64,000 bases of DNA, from NCBI GenBank assembly GCA_023375675.1, contig JALQBC010000026.1:124001-188000 (forward strand), given 5' to 3'. How positions within the stretch are numbered: position 1 is the stretch's first letter; each line of letters begins with the position of its first letter. Source of the DNA: Cytospora piceicola (Eukaryota; Ascomycota; Sordariomycetes; Diaporthales; Cytosporaceae). The notes under the pieces were generated by a model that was given only the letters and a program-made list of their open reading frames with translations, did no database searches and was not told the DNA's origin. The translations under genes and the position numbers were made by a program. Of the stretch, positions 11,903-22,262 are shown piece after piece.

Positions 11903-12811
11903 ATGCTTCTCAAGCGCAAGCGATCCGACGACGAGCTCTCCCCCTTCAGCCCCGGCGGCACAGGTCATGGGCTGTCCTCCCCCCTACCATCTGATAATGG
12001 CGACGTCGACATGGTCATGATGGACACCGAAACACCACTGTCTCCCAAGTCCACTATGTTTCCTTCCACCATGCAGACCCGCAGCCGCTCCTGCACGCCC
12101 TCGCATCTTTCCAGCCGAACTGTCAAACGCTTGCGCAACGGCCGCCCATCGGACGATGAGGTTCACCGTAAGTTGTCAGACGAGGCTTCTTCATCCTTAT
12201 CTTCTTCTTACTCATCATCATCACCACCATCACCATCACAACCACCATCTTCTTCATCAGGCCCGTTCCTATCTTGGGGTATGTTCCCGGACTCACTGTT
12301 GCGTGATGTACGGGCATCTACAGAAAACACCCTTAAAATGCTGTACCAGGCCCAGAATCTTCAGCCTCAGCAGCCTCAACACCACTTCAGCCCGGCTATC
12401 CAGGCCATTTCCATGCCGCCGCCCCAACAACCCACAGCGCCGGTGCAGAACCAACCCTCGCTGCACAGCTTCTGGAAGCTACCCGCCGCCCCGAAACCTG
12501 CCTCTTCGCCGTTTGCTGTTCCGTACGCGGCATCGCCCTCGATCGACGCCGTTATTGATCGCCCTACGAGCTGCGAGGACTGCGGGGTCGGGCTGGGCGG
12601 GGAGGACGCCACGATGGACGACGGATACGGCTTCGAGACGTTCATCAACACCTGCAGCTCGTGTTCCAAGGCCGTGTGCTTCTCCTGCTCCATCAGCAAC
12701 CTGGGTGAACAGCGTCGATGCCTGGCTTGTGCGGGCGGGGAGACATCGGATGTTGGCAAGAAGTGGGTTGGGGGTACTGGATGGACCTCGGAGCCGACGA
12801 CTGTTTACTAG
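11903..12811 (+). CDS. Conserved fungal Cys-rich (zinc-binding) protein with PIP-box-like motif
   Basis: Exons 11903..12167 and 12324..12811 encode 250 aa. The intron (12168–12323) was chosen because it has GTAAGT and TCTACAG ends and joins VH to QNTLKMLYQAQ in phase. It is 156 nt with no in-frame stop, so retention would add a 52-aa Ser-rich insert. The N-terminus MLLKRKRSDDELSP is basic. The middle is Pro/Gln-rich and carries QPSLHSFW (residues 132–139), matching the PCNA-interacting consensus Q-x-x-L-x-x-aromatic-aromatic. The C-terminus has paired cysteines: CEDC 172–175, CSSC 199–202, CFSC 207–210 and CLAC 221–224, probably binding two zinc ions. I recognise this as a lineage-conserved fungal type but know no assigned function. 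A nuclear role is inferred from the basic segments and the PIP-like motif. Confidence 0.8.
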   Translation: MLLKRKRSDDELSPFSPGGTGHGLSSPLPSDNGDVDMVMMDTETPLSPKSTMFPSTMQTRSRSCTPSHLSSRTVKRLRNGRPSDDEVHRKLSDEASSSLSSSYSSSSPPSPSQPPSSSSGPFLSWGMFPDSLLRDVRASTENTLKMLYQAQNLQPQQPQHHFSPAIQAISMPPPQQPTAPVQNQPSLHSFWKLPAAPKPASSPFAVPYAASPSIDAVIDRPTSCEDCGVGLGGEDATMDDGYGFETFINTCSSCSKAVCFSCSISNLGEQRRCLACAGGETSDVGKKWVGGTGWTSEPTTVY

Positions 12812-13610
12812 GAGCAGATGACAGCTGATGAGATGAGAATGGGGTAATTTGGGTACCAATGACATGGACCGAGATACGGCGTTTTGTATTAGAAATGGGT
12901 TTAAGGGTGAATCAAACCCTATGGCGTTGGTTTTCAGGGACAGCGTGGTCTGCTGTTGGCGTTGGGTAATCTTCAATTGTTGGAGTTTCTTTTCCACTGG
13001 CCTGGATTATACCTATATCTGGCAAAGCGATGGCTTACACATAGGGACAATGAAATATCTATGAATTTCCAGATGATACAGGTTTCTCGATAGCCTTTCT
13101 ACAGGCAGCGTCTTGCACGAGGTTGAAAGTTGTATTGATGAGCATGATATCCGTCAACCTCGACTGGGAAGGGGAAGAAAACCGAAGAGACTGGGTAATA
13201 TAGATGGCGATGGCAGCCGGTCGAAGGACTAAGTAATTCGGAAGTCATTGAGGTAAAGTTCATGGCGAAGCACTATTAATGTCACTAACATGTATATATA
13301 TCGCCAGTACTGTGTACACTTTGACCCGCTGCTAATCAGTGGAGCTTAGTATCGTCATTGGCAGACAAGATGCGAGCGGCTTACAACAGTTCCGGAGCTG
13401 CCATTGCTTGCCCCTCCTTCAACTTCCCCAAGCTTCCGGCATCAACGCGGGGTACTGCAACAGTCTACCCCTTATTAACTAACTGACTATAGCTTCCTCT
13501 TTTCTGAGATACTCTCTTCACACTTCACTGATTCTCAATCACTCTCGAGTCCCAAGTGCTTGACACATGATACATCCTCCCTATTTGACATACAGACAAC
13601 TCGACACACT
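12812..13610. other. Intergenic region
   Basis: About 800 bp between the Cys-rich protein and the Memo1 homologue. I see no gene or repeat; the last 150 bp are pyrimidine-rich as in a promoter or leader. Confidence 0.5.
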
Positions 13611-14658
13611 ATGCCACTTAAAGGAACCCGCGAGGCCACACACGCCGGTAGCTGGTACGATGGCAGGCCGGCAGTCCTGTCAAAGGCGCTCGACGAGTAC
13701 TTAGAGAAGGTGCCCACCACCGTGGACGGAAAAGAGCTCCCCATCCCCAAGGCCAGAGTCATCATCGCTCCGTGAGCCCCCCTCTCCCCCTTCCATGCCT
13801 CACCTCACTTGTCTGACCTGCCCCCCCTCTACAAGACACGCCGGCTACTCCTACTCCGGCCCCTGCGCCGCCTGGGCCTACAAGTCCCTCGACCTCTCCT
13901 CGGCCAAGCGCATCTTCGTCCTGGGCCCCTCGCACACCTACTACCTCAAGGGCTGCGCCCTCACCACCTTCGCGAGCTACGAGACGCCCTTCGGCGACCT
14001 GGAGGTCGACGCCGAGACCACCGAGGCCCTCCGGGCCACGGGCAAGTTCGGCACCATCCCCCCCTCCAGCGACGAGGACGAGCACAGCCTGGAGATGCAC
14101 CTCCCCTACATCTGGAAGCGGCTGGAGCAGACGCACGGGGAGCAGGGCGGCGCCGGCACCGCGGGGGCCCGGTTCCCGCCCATCGTGCCGGTCCTGGTCG
14201 GCGACAGCAGCGGCGCCGAGGAGAAGGAGGTCGGCGGGCTGCTGGCGGGGTACCTCCGGGACCCGGGGAGCGCGTTCGTCGTGTCGAGCGACTTCTGCCA
14301 CTGGGGCTCGCGCTTCCAGTACACGAGGTACGTGCCCTCGGCCGACAGGCTGGGGGAGATGCGGGCCCTCTCGCGGGCGGGCGGCGGGGCCACCGAGACG
14401 CCCATCCACGAGGGCATCGAGGTGCTGGACCGGATGGCCATGGGCGCGGTGGAGGGCGGGAGGCACGACGACTTCGTGGAGAACCTGAGGGTGACCAAGA
14501 ACACCGTGTGTGGCCGGCACCCGATCGGCGTCGCGATGGCGGCCTTGGAGGCCGTGGGGGGCGGGCCGTTCAAGTTCCTGCGGTACGAGAGGAGCAGCCT
14601 GGTCGAGACTGTGAGTGACTCGAGCGTGAGTTATGCGGCCTTCTATGCTGTTGTTTGA
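13611..14658 (+). CDS. Memo1 family protein (AmmeMemoRadiSam system B-type)
   Basis: Exons 13611..13771 and 13836..14658 encode 327 aa; the 64-nt intron splits a proline codon inside the conserved APHAGYSYSG motif. The Memo fold resembles class III extradiol dioxygenases. Metal/active-site residues expected from human MEMO1 are visible: H55 in PHAGYSYSG, H87 in GPSHTYYL and C279 in TVCGRHPIGVA, together with SSDFCHWGSRF. Human Memo binds copper or iron and limits redox damage; the yeast homologue is Mho1 (family knowledge). The protein is slightly longer than the human one (297 aa) because of loops near residues 157–180. The coding region is extremely GC-rich. Its cellular role in this fungus is not evident from neighbours. 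Confidence 0.93.
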
Positions 14659-15226
14659 GGTGGTCTGGCATCGGGGAGTTTGATTTGGTCAGGGGAGGGA
14701 GTGGGGTTTGAGAATTAGGACGGCGTTCACGATACGGATGGAGCATTGTTATTACTTATGAGAGGGGCGTCCAAATGAAGATAATAGTGTCAGGGGCATA
14801 CAGATGTTTGGAGCTGTGGGATGCCTGAATGTTGGTATTGGAGTGCTAGCCAGGTGATCGAAGGGGTGGTTAGCAGAGGCAGCTCATGAATCTTCGAAAC
14901 TTCAGATGTTATTCTACACCCTGGTGGTCACTGTATTTGAAGACATTCAAGCCACGACATGCATGCAACGATTTCACATGCTTGATCCCGAACGACGCCC
15001 TAACCTGGAACCCCGAAGCCTATCGGCGGCACAACGAGGAGCGGCTTACATGCAGCACTTGGCTGCCCGTCTTAGCCGGATATCCCTCCAAACCACAAGA
15101 TGCCGTATCCAGGAACTCTCATTCTTGTTCCGTGCAAGACATGAGTCTACGACGTCGCATAACTGCGACTACTACGGGTGGTTCCTACCAGATTCTCAAC
15201 AAGGCACTGCCGTCAACAACAAAACC
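14659..15226. other. Intergenic region before the ankyrin pseudogene
   Basis: No gene recognised. A long open frame enters the ankyrin region from about 14906, but its upstream part shows no family resemblance. Confidence 0.4.
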
Positions 15227-15952
15227 ATGACCCTCCGACCCCTCAACGCAGCCTGGGACCCCTCGCAGTCGCCAGACCCCGGCGCGGGGCAGGACGAGGC
15301 GGCAGAGTACTGCTGGACGCCCCTGCAGCTGGCCTCGCGCCCGTCGTCAACGCCCCGCCGGCCGGGTACCACGGCAAGACGGCGGCTGCAGGCGGCGTGC
15401 CTCGGCGGGCACGAGGAAGGTCGTCCGGATGCTCCTCGACCGCGGGGCCCTGGTCAACCCGAGCGGGGTGGCGGGCTCGTACGGCGGGCGCACGCCGCTG
15501 GCCGCGCCCGGCGGCGGAGAGGGGCAGCGTGGACGTCGTCCGGCTGCTGCTGGGCCTGGGCGCGGACGTGAACGCCGGGCCGGGCCGGACGTACGGGTGT
15601 ACGCCCCTGCAGGGGGCATGTTCGCTGCCCGGGAACGGTAGTGGTGGCGGCGGGGGGCATGTGGTGGGCCTGGTGCGGTTGCTGCTGGACTCGGGGGCGG
15701 ACGTGAACGCGCCGGGGAGCATGTTCAAGGGCGGGACGGCGCTGCATGCCGCTTGTGCCAAGGGGCGGACGGAGCTGGTGAGGAGGTTGTTGGATGCCGG
15801 GGCGGATGTGAACGGTGAGGCAGGCTGGGGCAGGCTGGGGCAGGCAGACGCCGCTGCAGACGGCTGCGGTGGGTGGGCATGTCGAGATTGTGGAGATGTT
15901 GAGGGCGGCTGGGGCGGATGGACGGGCTTGGGGTGGGAAGGTCTTGTTCTAG
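15227..15952 (+). pseudogene. Ankyrin-repeat protein gene, frameshifted
   Basis: Ankyrin-repeat consensus pieces occur in order but in changing frames: TPLQLA, then NAPPAGYHGKTA, LQAACLGGHE, VVRMLLDRGALVN, GGRTPLAA, SVDVVRLLLGLGADVN, LVRLLLDSGADVNAPG, GGTALHAACAKGRTELVRRLLDAGADVN, and finally TPLQTAAVGGHVEIVEMLRAAGAD before a stop at 15950. Moving between them needs at least five single-base-equivalent frame changes. The last is explained exactly by a 10-bp tandem duplication at 15821–15840, since removing one copy restores the frame. No intervals are long enough for introns. Either the gene is a recent pseudogene or this very GC-rich stretch has assembly indels; neighbouring GC-rich genes are intact, which favours real decay. 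Ankyrin repeats mediate protein binding; the original function is unknown. Confidence 0.7.
15821..15840. repeat. 10-bp tandem duplication causing a frameshift
   Basis: CAGGCTGGGG occurs twice back to back inside the ankyrin-repeat reading frame. Deleting one copy in silico rejoins the two flanking ankyrin frames. Confidence 0.75.
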
Positions 15953-17126
15953 TAGTGCACCTAGATAGTTACTGTGTAAGTAGATATGTGTATCTACCAA
16001 GGTAGGTATTTAGGTATGCATGGTTAATTACGGATGTCCCGTTGTCGTTTGGAGGCGGTGACATCCAGCTTGTTACTATAAATGGAGGACTCCGACTGCT
16101 GGAATATATGTCCACTACACAGTATATCACCGGTATATACCTAGGTAGGTACGTAGTGGCAAATTTCTTTATTGCGAGGCCAGGAAGAAATAAACGAATG
16201 AATAGAGGAAACCAGAAAAGAAAGGGAGGGGGGAGGTGTCCGGATCGTATAATAAACTAAATGGATCAAATTAATTTGGTCGTTGAAGCAAAACGGAAGA
16301 CTGTATTGAATTAACAAGAAACAAGTAACAAAAAGCAAAATAAAAATAAGAAACATACAACACCGGGTATTCGCTGGTCGTCACCGACCCAACTACTAAT
16401 CCAGCCCTCAGCGGCTTGTCTATGGGAGAGCGGACGGGATCCCGAATTTTCCGCTGGGTATGGTCGTATGTGCTTGTATTTTTTTGTTTGATAATTATAT
16501 AGCAGCATCACATACCAATCTTATCGTGATCTGTAGGATATTTAAGATGTCCTTGGTGGTACTTACTTACTCAAGCATAACAATGTAAAACAAATAGTCG
16601 CATGTCATGGTTCATGTGTGTCTCAGGGTCCAGTTGAGCCAGCCCTGTCCGCAGGTTTTATAGACACAATGTACCTGTAACACGACCGTTGTAAACCGTG
16701 GACTGCCCCAATCATCAACAGGACACAGTCATTGCAGCAGTGGATTTCCCGGTGATCCTGGTTCGGGCGGCCGCGATTACACAGTAAGTACCAATTACCT
16801 ACTGGAGTAAACAGGCAGGGCACACAAGAGACCTGACGCTATTTCCAGACACGATTTAGGTTTTATGGTTTGGTCATGCCGATCACAAACTGCCGACTCA
16901 GGGAATTTACAGCATTTCGATATACTGTACATATTACCGGTGCCGCCAAAAGTGTGATTCAGATCGACGCATTTTCTGATTGTCTTATCCATGGCTGCCA
17001 TGGTGGATTTCCCACCAGACGAGTCTGGAGTCGAGGGAGATTCTGAAACCCGAATTGAAAGATGGTCTGGTCCCTGCCGACCCACAACCTTGGAACGTCC
17101 GTGGTTCGAGTTGTCAAAATTGTCCA

Positions 17127-17154
17127 GGTTCCAAGGTTCCAAGGTTCCAAGGTT
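17127..17154. repeat. GGTTCCAA tandem repeat
   Basis: Three consecutive GGTTCCAA octamers followed by GGTT. Confidence 0.75.
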
Positions 17155-18114
17155 GTTTCTGGTTGTCAAGGTCGGTCCCGTAGTGTACACTAAAACCAAA
17201 CAACTGTAACCGGACAAGTGCAACCGAATAAGTGGCTACGGCGTCTCGAAGACATTCCAAGGTTCGGGGACTTGGGTCACACTACATCTACATCGGGCTA
17301 CATCAGGGGCTCTGCGCTTCTACCGTGAAGGTTCACAGCCAGTGGCGGTACACTAAAATTAACCGTTGGCCTTCAAGTTCCAAGTCAGGTACACCCTTGA
17401 GTACCTACCTAGGTAGATACTCTGTACTTGCAGTATATTCAAGAGAAACTCGAGAGAAGCATTGGACACACACAAGGGAACAAACACACCCCGCCATACC
17501 AGAAAACAAGTCAAGAAAAAAAAAAGAAAAAAAAAAGCATGTTGGATTGAGATGCTCGTATTTGGCTGATTGGGGTGATTTCGTGGTCGCTAACAGATCC
17601 ATGTGGCATTGGTACTCGACAATCGGGAGATGCGCGGCTGGGACGAGGAAGTACCTGACGCTAGTGCATGCTAACTCGCAGGGACCACCCTGAATCAACA
17701 ACCCTGGAACGCTGTAACAGCCGCTCGTTCAGGGGAACTGATAGAGCTGACAGACAGACTGACTGACTGACAGACTACCTAGGTAGGTACACTAACACAG
17801 TAATAACTACCAGACCACCAGGCCACAATTACTGACAGGCCACAATTCACTGACTGTGGATGACCAGGAGCAGGGTTCTCCGTTACAATAAGACACACCC
17901 ACAAAGGGCAGGGGGCCTGGGGGCCTCTTCTCTAGGGGCTCCGCAAGGCTGCAACAGTCGCCGATCGCTAAGCTGGCTGAGAGTGGCTTGGGGAGCCTGG
18001 GGAGCCAGCGGTACAGCGGTATTGATCCATATGCTTACCTTACCTAGGTACCTAGTATGTAGTACTATGCAGTACAGCGGGTGCAGTGCGAACCAGCCAA
18101 TCTCGCTGCTGTAG

Positions 18115-18165
18115 AAGGTGGTCCTGGTGGTCCTGGTGGTCCTGGTGGTTCTGGTGGTTCCCTGG
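18115..18165. repeat. GGT-CCT-GGT minisatellite
   Basis: Repeated GGTCCTGGT nonamers, the last ones degenerating to GGTTCTGGT. Open frames crossing it give Gly/Pro or Trp/Ser repeats and are not convincing genes. Confidence 0.6.
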
Positions 18166-18593
18166 GTGGCCCCATGGGTCCTCTTCCCTTGATCCCTCCA
18201 CTTCCCTTTTTCTTCCTTGTTGCCTCTTTCTTCAATCAGAACCAACCAACAACCGTGAACTGTTCAACCAGCTCACTACCAACTGCCCAGCCGCAGGGCA
18301 CTACCACCACAGTTACTCCATTTCGACTCCGTATTCTTTCTTTCTATTCTTACACTCCCTTCGCTTGACTTAATCTTCTCCTTCCTATTTCCCTACTCTC
18401 TTGCCTCTGCTACTCTAATTGATTGCTTGATTGATTGATTGATTGACCTGACACGTGTATTCGGGCTCTCTCGTTGTTTTGTTTATCTGAGAAATTACCA
18501 CCCACGACACGACCCCTTTTCCTATCCGAATCAAACAACACCACAACAAACACCCTCTAAGCGCAAGGGGATATCCTCGCGCACCGATTCATC

Positions 18594-20189
18594 ATGAGTG
18601 TATGTCCTCCAGTCCTCTTCTACTACATGCTCCTGTCTACCCTCCTGAACTTGACCCCGTCTCTGAATAACGTACTAACAACATGAGCCAGTACGGGTCA
18701 GTATTCTGCCACCAACCAATCTCAACCCAACCCATTCTCATTCCACGCCTCGCCATCCAGCCCAGTCCATGCATGCAAAGACATGGAACACCCACTGCCT
18801 TGCCATGACATGATGTCCGGAACCCGCAAGACGCCCTTGGCTGACCCAACAACAGATACGGAGGAGTTCCTAATCCCTATGCCCAACAGGATGCACCCGC
18901 TGGACAATACGGCGCTGCTGCCTATGGCAACAACAACTATGACGGTGAGTTCATCCTCGTCCTCGCTGTTTGACATGTAGGCCAGATATACTGACAACTA
19001 TTAGGTGGCAACTACGTCGAGTTGGCTCCTCTCACCCAGAACGGCGCTGGCTTCAGCGATGCTGACCCCAATGCCGTTCTGAACGAGTGCCGTGACATTG
19101 GCCAGGGTGTCGACAAGATTGAGGGCAATCTGAACCAACTGCGGATGCTCCAAGACCGATCCCTCAATGAGACCGACTCCAGCAGCTCTGGCACCACCCG
19201 CGAGCTCGACAACCTGTCCGCCGATACCATGTCCATGTACCGCGAGTTGACCGAACGCGTACGCAAGTTGAAGTCATCCCCAGAGGCCAAGACCCCCAAG
19301 AACGCCCCCCAGATCGGCCGCATCGACCGCCGTCTGAAGGATGCCATCCAACAGTACCAGCAAGTCGAGGCTGGCTTCCGGAGGAAGATGCAGGCCCAGA
19401 TGGAGCGACAATACCGCATTGTGCGGCCCGACGCCGACAACGAGGAGGTCCAGGCCGCCGTCGAGGACATGTCTGCCGGTGGCCAACAGGTCTTCCAGCA
19501 GGCCATGATGCAGAGCAGCCGACAAGGACAGGCTAGAGCCGTCCTGAACGCCGTGCAGGACCGCCACCGTGAGCTGCAGAAGATCGAGCAGCAGATGATT
19601 GAGTTGGCCCAGCTCTTCCAGGACATGGACACCTTGATCATCCAGCAGGAGGAGGCTATTGTTGACATCGAGAAGAAGGGTGAGGACGTTGTCGAGAACC
19701 TTGACAAGGGCAACCAGGAGATCGACGTTGCCGTCGAGACTGCCAAGAAGACGAGGAGGAAGAAGTGGATGTGCCTGGGTATCTGCGGTAAGCATGCGTC
19801 TACCCCATCAAATCCGACCAGAGAGAGTAGAGAGCCTTTACTGATATTGTTAACCTCCAGTACTTATTATTGTCGTTATTGTCATTATCGTGCTCATCTG
19901 GGCAGGTGTGACCGGAAAGTTCAGTCACAACAACAATAACAACAACAATAACAGCAAGAAGCGAAGCGCAATTGAGTTTGCCAACAGACGAGCCATCTCT
20001 GGCGCCTACGCTCAATCCAAGGTCGTAAATGTCGGACAAGCCTATGATGAAACCGCGGCCCCATTGGAGAAGCTCTCGGGTGCGGCTGGCGGCAAGAGCA
20101 TTGCTGGCCGCATCGTGGTGGGAGACGTCCGCCGATCTGGCGTGACTCTCACTGCGCCACAGGTAACTGACTACAACGATGTCGACTGA
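18594..20189 (+). CDS. sso1: Plasma-membrane Qa-SNARE syntaxin (Sso1/2 type)
   Basis: Five exons, 18594..18599, 18691..18695, 18856..18944, 19005..19787 and 19861..20189, give 403 aa. Exon 2 is a 5-nt microexon (TACGG) behind a perfect TACTAAC branch site; each junction keeps phase. An alternative start at 18682 (ATGAGCCAG) is also in frame. The N-terminus is Gly/Tyr/Asn-rich, the Habc three-helix domain follows (about 50–190), then the SNARE helix with the zero-layer glutamine Q239 in LFQDMD, a KKTRRKKW basic stretch, and the membrane anchor (about 288–312). The protein would drive fusion of secretory vesicles with the plasma membrane (family knowledge). Oddly, about 90 residues follow the anchor, beginning with a poly-Asn run; most syntaxins end right after it. 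A further 3' intron cannot be excluded. Confidence 0.87.
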
Positions 20190-21125
20190 GATCAGTCGAG
20201 CGACTGAGGAGAAGAAGCGAGGATGTGACGGCTGTGTGCCGATGTACAATGACCTGGGTCGTGAACGGGTTTGGATGTTTACAAGATGCTACGGCGGAAA
20301 CGACCAACATCAAACCGCCCACGGGCACACGGACATACCACTTGTATATGCAATTGCGGAGTTAGAAGGGCCTGGTGAGATTGCATACGCTCTACGGATA
20401 ATCGCTATCATGCCGCTTTTCTCGGCAAACACGGGCTCGCGGTTGTCCAAGCAGGGTCGGAGAAGGAAGGGTTGGTTGAGATTTTCTTGAAGCAAACACT
20501 GTTGAATACCAAAGTCCGGTCGCTTGACCGGCAAGCACTGCATTGGTTGTTGGATATCACTCATGGATTATCACTCATGGACGGTGACAGATTCATTCCT
20601 GGGGTGATGGAACTTGTTCCCGCATTATATTACGGGCGTTTAATTGACTTTTATTTATTTTACTTTTTAACCCATAACTTCATTCCCCTTAGACGTACTA
20701 AAAGACCCGGAGCATACAATCACAATTCAGTGAATGACTCCGGACTTGACCTTGCTTTTTGATTCCGATTTGGTGATTTTGAGAAGGTTATGAAGGGGAG
20801 TGACCAAGACGGAGACTGAGCACGAGATTTATAGCTTTGGTCCCTTCGAATCCATACATCTACGTTACTACACATTACCCATCCTGTCCTTGCCTTGAAC
20901 GCCATACTGCCAGCCTATTCCATTTGGGCCCGTTCCCTCTCCCAAACTACCTAGGTACAAGATCCTCGACATGGGACATTCCTCCAAGGCATTATCTCCG
21001 CAACGTCCTGTCTCCCAACCCGTCTCGTATGTTCAGCAGCCAACCCGCGAGTGATACACAAGCCTAGATATCATCATCGGGTAGTCCAACCAATGGTGGC
21101 GGGCACACCACCCCCCCCCCCCAAA
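20190..21125. other. Intergenic, convergent 3' ends
   Basis: About 930 bp between the syntaxin stop and the stop of the minus-strand unknown gene. It contains one TACCTAGGTA palindrome (20948) and a 12-nt C run (21111–21122). No gene recognised. Confidence 0.5.
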
Positions 21126-22262
21126 TCACTCGCCACCCTCGAGCGGCTGCGGCGCGGCGGGCGGGAGCCCCTCCTGGCCGCCGGGGTCCTCCTCCTCCTC
21201 CCCCCCGGCGCCGGCGGCCAGCAGCCCCCGCCGCCTCTCCGCCCCGGCGCCGAGGACCCTGCGCAGGACGCCCATCCTCCTGTCGAACTCGTCCACGACG
21301 GCCGCGTAGTCCTCCTGGGGCTGGGCCTGGGCCTGGGCCTGGGGCGCCGCGCCGGAGCTGCCGGACATGCGCAGGTCCCGGTCCCGGTCCCGGTCCTCGG
21401 GCGAGGGCCTCCTGCCCCCTGCCGCCGCCGTGGACGACGACTTCCTGGCGTGTGCGCCGGGGGGGTTCTGCTGGGGCGGGGCGGACGACGGGGGCGCGGC
21501 GTCGAAGCCCAGGCCCTCGATGCGGAGGACGAGCTGCCGCCGGTGGTGGTGGTCCTCGGCGTCGGGGTCCACGGCTGCGGCGGCGGCGGCGGCGGCGGCG
21601 GAGGAGGAGGAGGAGGCGTTGGCGTCGTCGGCCACGGGCGAGATGCTGGCGGACACGACGGCCCAGTCGGGCGAGAGGGACGACGCCCACGCCACCTCGT
21701 ACCCGCCACCGCCACCGCCACCACCGGCAGCGGTGGCCGTGGCCGCGGCGCCGTACTCGCCCGACGAGTGGGACGTGCTGTTCCTGGGCGCGAGGTCTAG
21801 GACTATGACGCGCTCGTTGCTGGGGGCGGCGGCCGAGGCCGTAGACGGCTGGCGGGGCCGCTCGCGTGCCTCGGGCGCCGTCCCGCTGGCGCTGCCGCTG
21901 GCGCTGCCGCTGGGCGACGCCGATGTGTTTTGTTGTTTCCGGGGCCCGTGGCGCGCGAGTGCCTGGGTCAGGATGTCCGGGTCGTCGTCGGAGAAGAGGT
22001 AGTGGACGCGGGGGTGGTGGGTGGCGCGGGTGGTGCTGTCGGTGACGAGGGTGAAGAGCGGCTGGAAGGGGGGAGGCTGTTGGGGCTGGAGCGGAGGGTC
22101 GTGCTGGTGGTCATGCTGCAGCGGCTCTTCTTCCTCGTGTACGGGGGGGAGCGGCTCGGCTTCGGTGAGATTGAATGTCTCGGCCACAGGGGTCGGGAGG
22201 GATGGGGGTGGCTGCACGCCGGGGGAGGGTTGGCGTTCTAGATTGGGGGCCGGATCGGCCAT
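21126..22262 (-). CDS. Low-complexity protein of unknown function
   Basis: Single exon, 378 aa, extremely GC-rich. I do not recognise a named family. Residues about 68–104 form the most ordered-looking block (FTLVTDSTTRATHH, then RVHYLFSDDDPDILTQALAR); a second is NERVIVLDLAPRNSTSHSSGE, and a C-terminal helix-like stretch reads DEFDRRMGVLRRVLG. Between them are Pro/Gln-, Gly-, Ser- and Ala-homopolymer tracts and an HHHRR segment, with no signal peptide or membrane helix. The HYLFSDDDPD block looks like a conserved peptide, so I take the ORF as real rather than a GC-induced artefact. The opposite strand also has a long open frame, but that frame lacks any ordered segment. Confidence 0.65.
   Translation of the reverse strand: MADPAPNLERQPSPGVQPPPSLPTPVAETFNLTEAEPLPPVHEEEEPLQHDHQHDPPLQPQQPPPFQPLFTLVTDSTTRATHHPRVHYLFSDDDPDILTQALARHGPRKQQNTSASPSGSASGSASGTAPEARERPRQPSTASAAAPSNERVIVLDLAPRNSTSHSSGEYGAAATATAAGGGGGGGGYEVAWASSLSPDWAVVSASISPVADDANASSSSSAAAAAAAAAVDPDAEDHHHRRQLVLRIEGLGFDAAPPSSAPPQQNPPGAHARKSSSTAAAGGRRPSPEDRDRDRDLRMSGSSGAAPQAQAQAQPQEDYAAVVDEFDRRMGVLRRVLGAGAERRRGLLAAGAGGEEEEDPGGQEGLPPAAPQPLEGGE

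Larger units (their letters stand above)
15953..18593. other. Long intergenic region rich in short repeats
   Basis: About 2.6 kb with no supported gene. It contains four of the seven TACCTAGGTA palindromes (16138, 17406, 17776, 18041), a GGTTCCAA octamer array (17127–17154), a GGTCCTGGT-type array (about 18115–18165), an ATTG microsatellite (about 18417–18445), and the syntaxin promoter/leader at its right end. Confidence 0.55.

Noticed and set aside
15800..15860. Intron explaining the last ankyrin frame change
   Set aside because: The only GT–AG interval there is about 30 nt, below the workable intron size; an exact 10-bp duplication explains it better.
18081..18373. Gly-Gly-Pro repeat ORFs before the syntaxin gene
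   Set aside because: Products of the GGTCCTGGT minisatellite readable in several frames; no conserved flanking sequence.
21051..21800. 249-codon open frame opposite the low-complexity gene
   Set aside because: Long only because of high GC content; entirely Gly/Arg/Pro repeats with no ordered segment, whereas the minus-strand frame has one.
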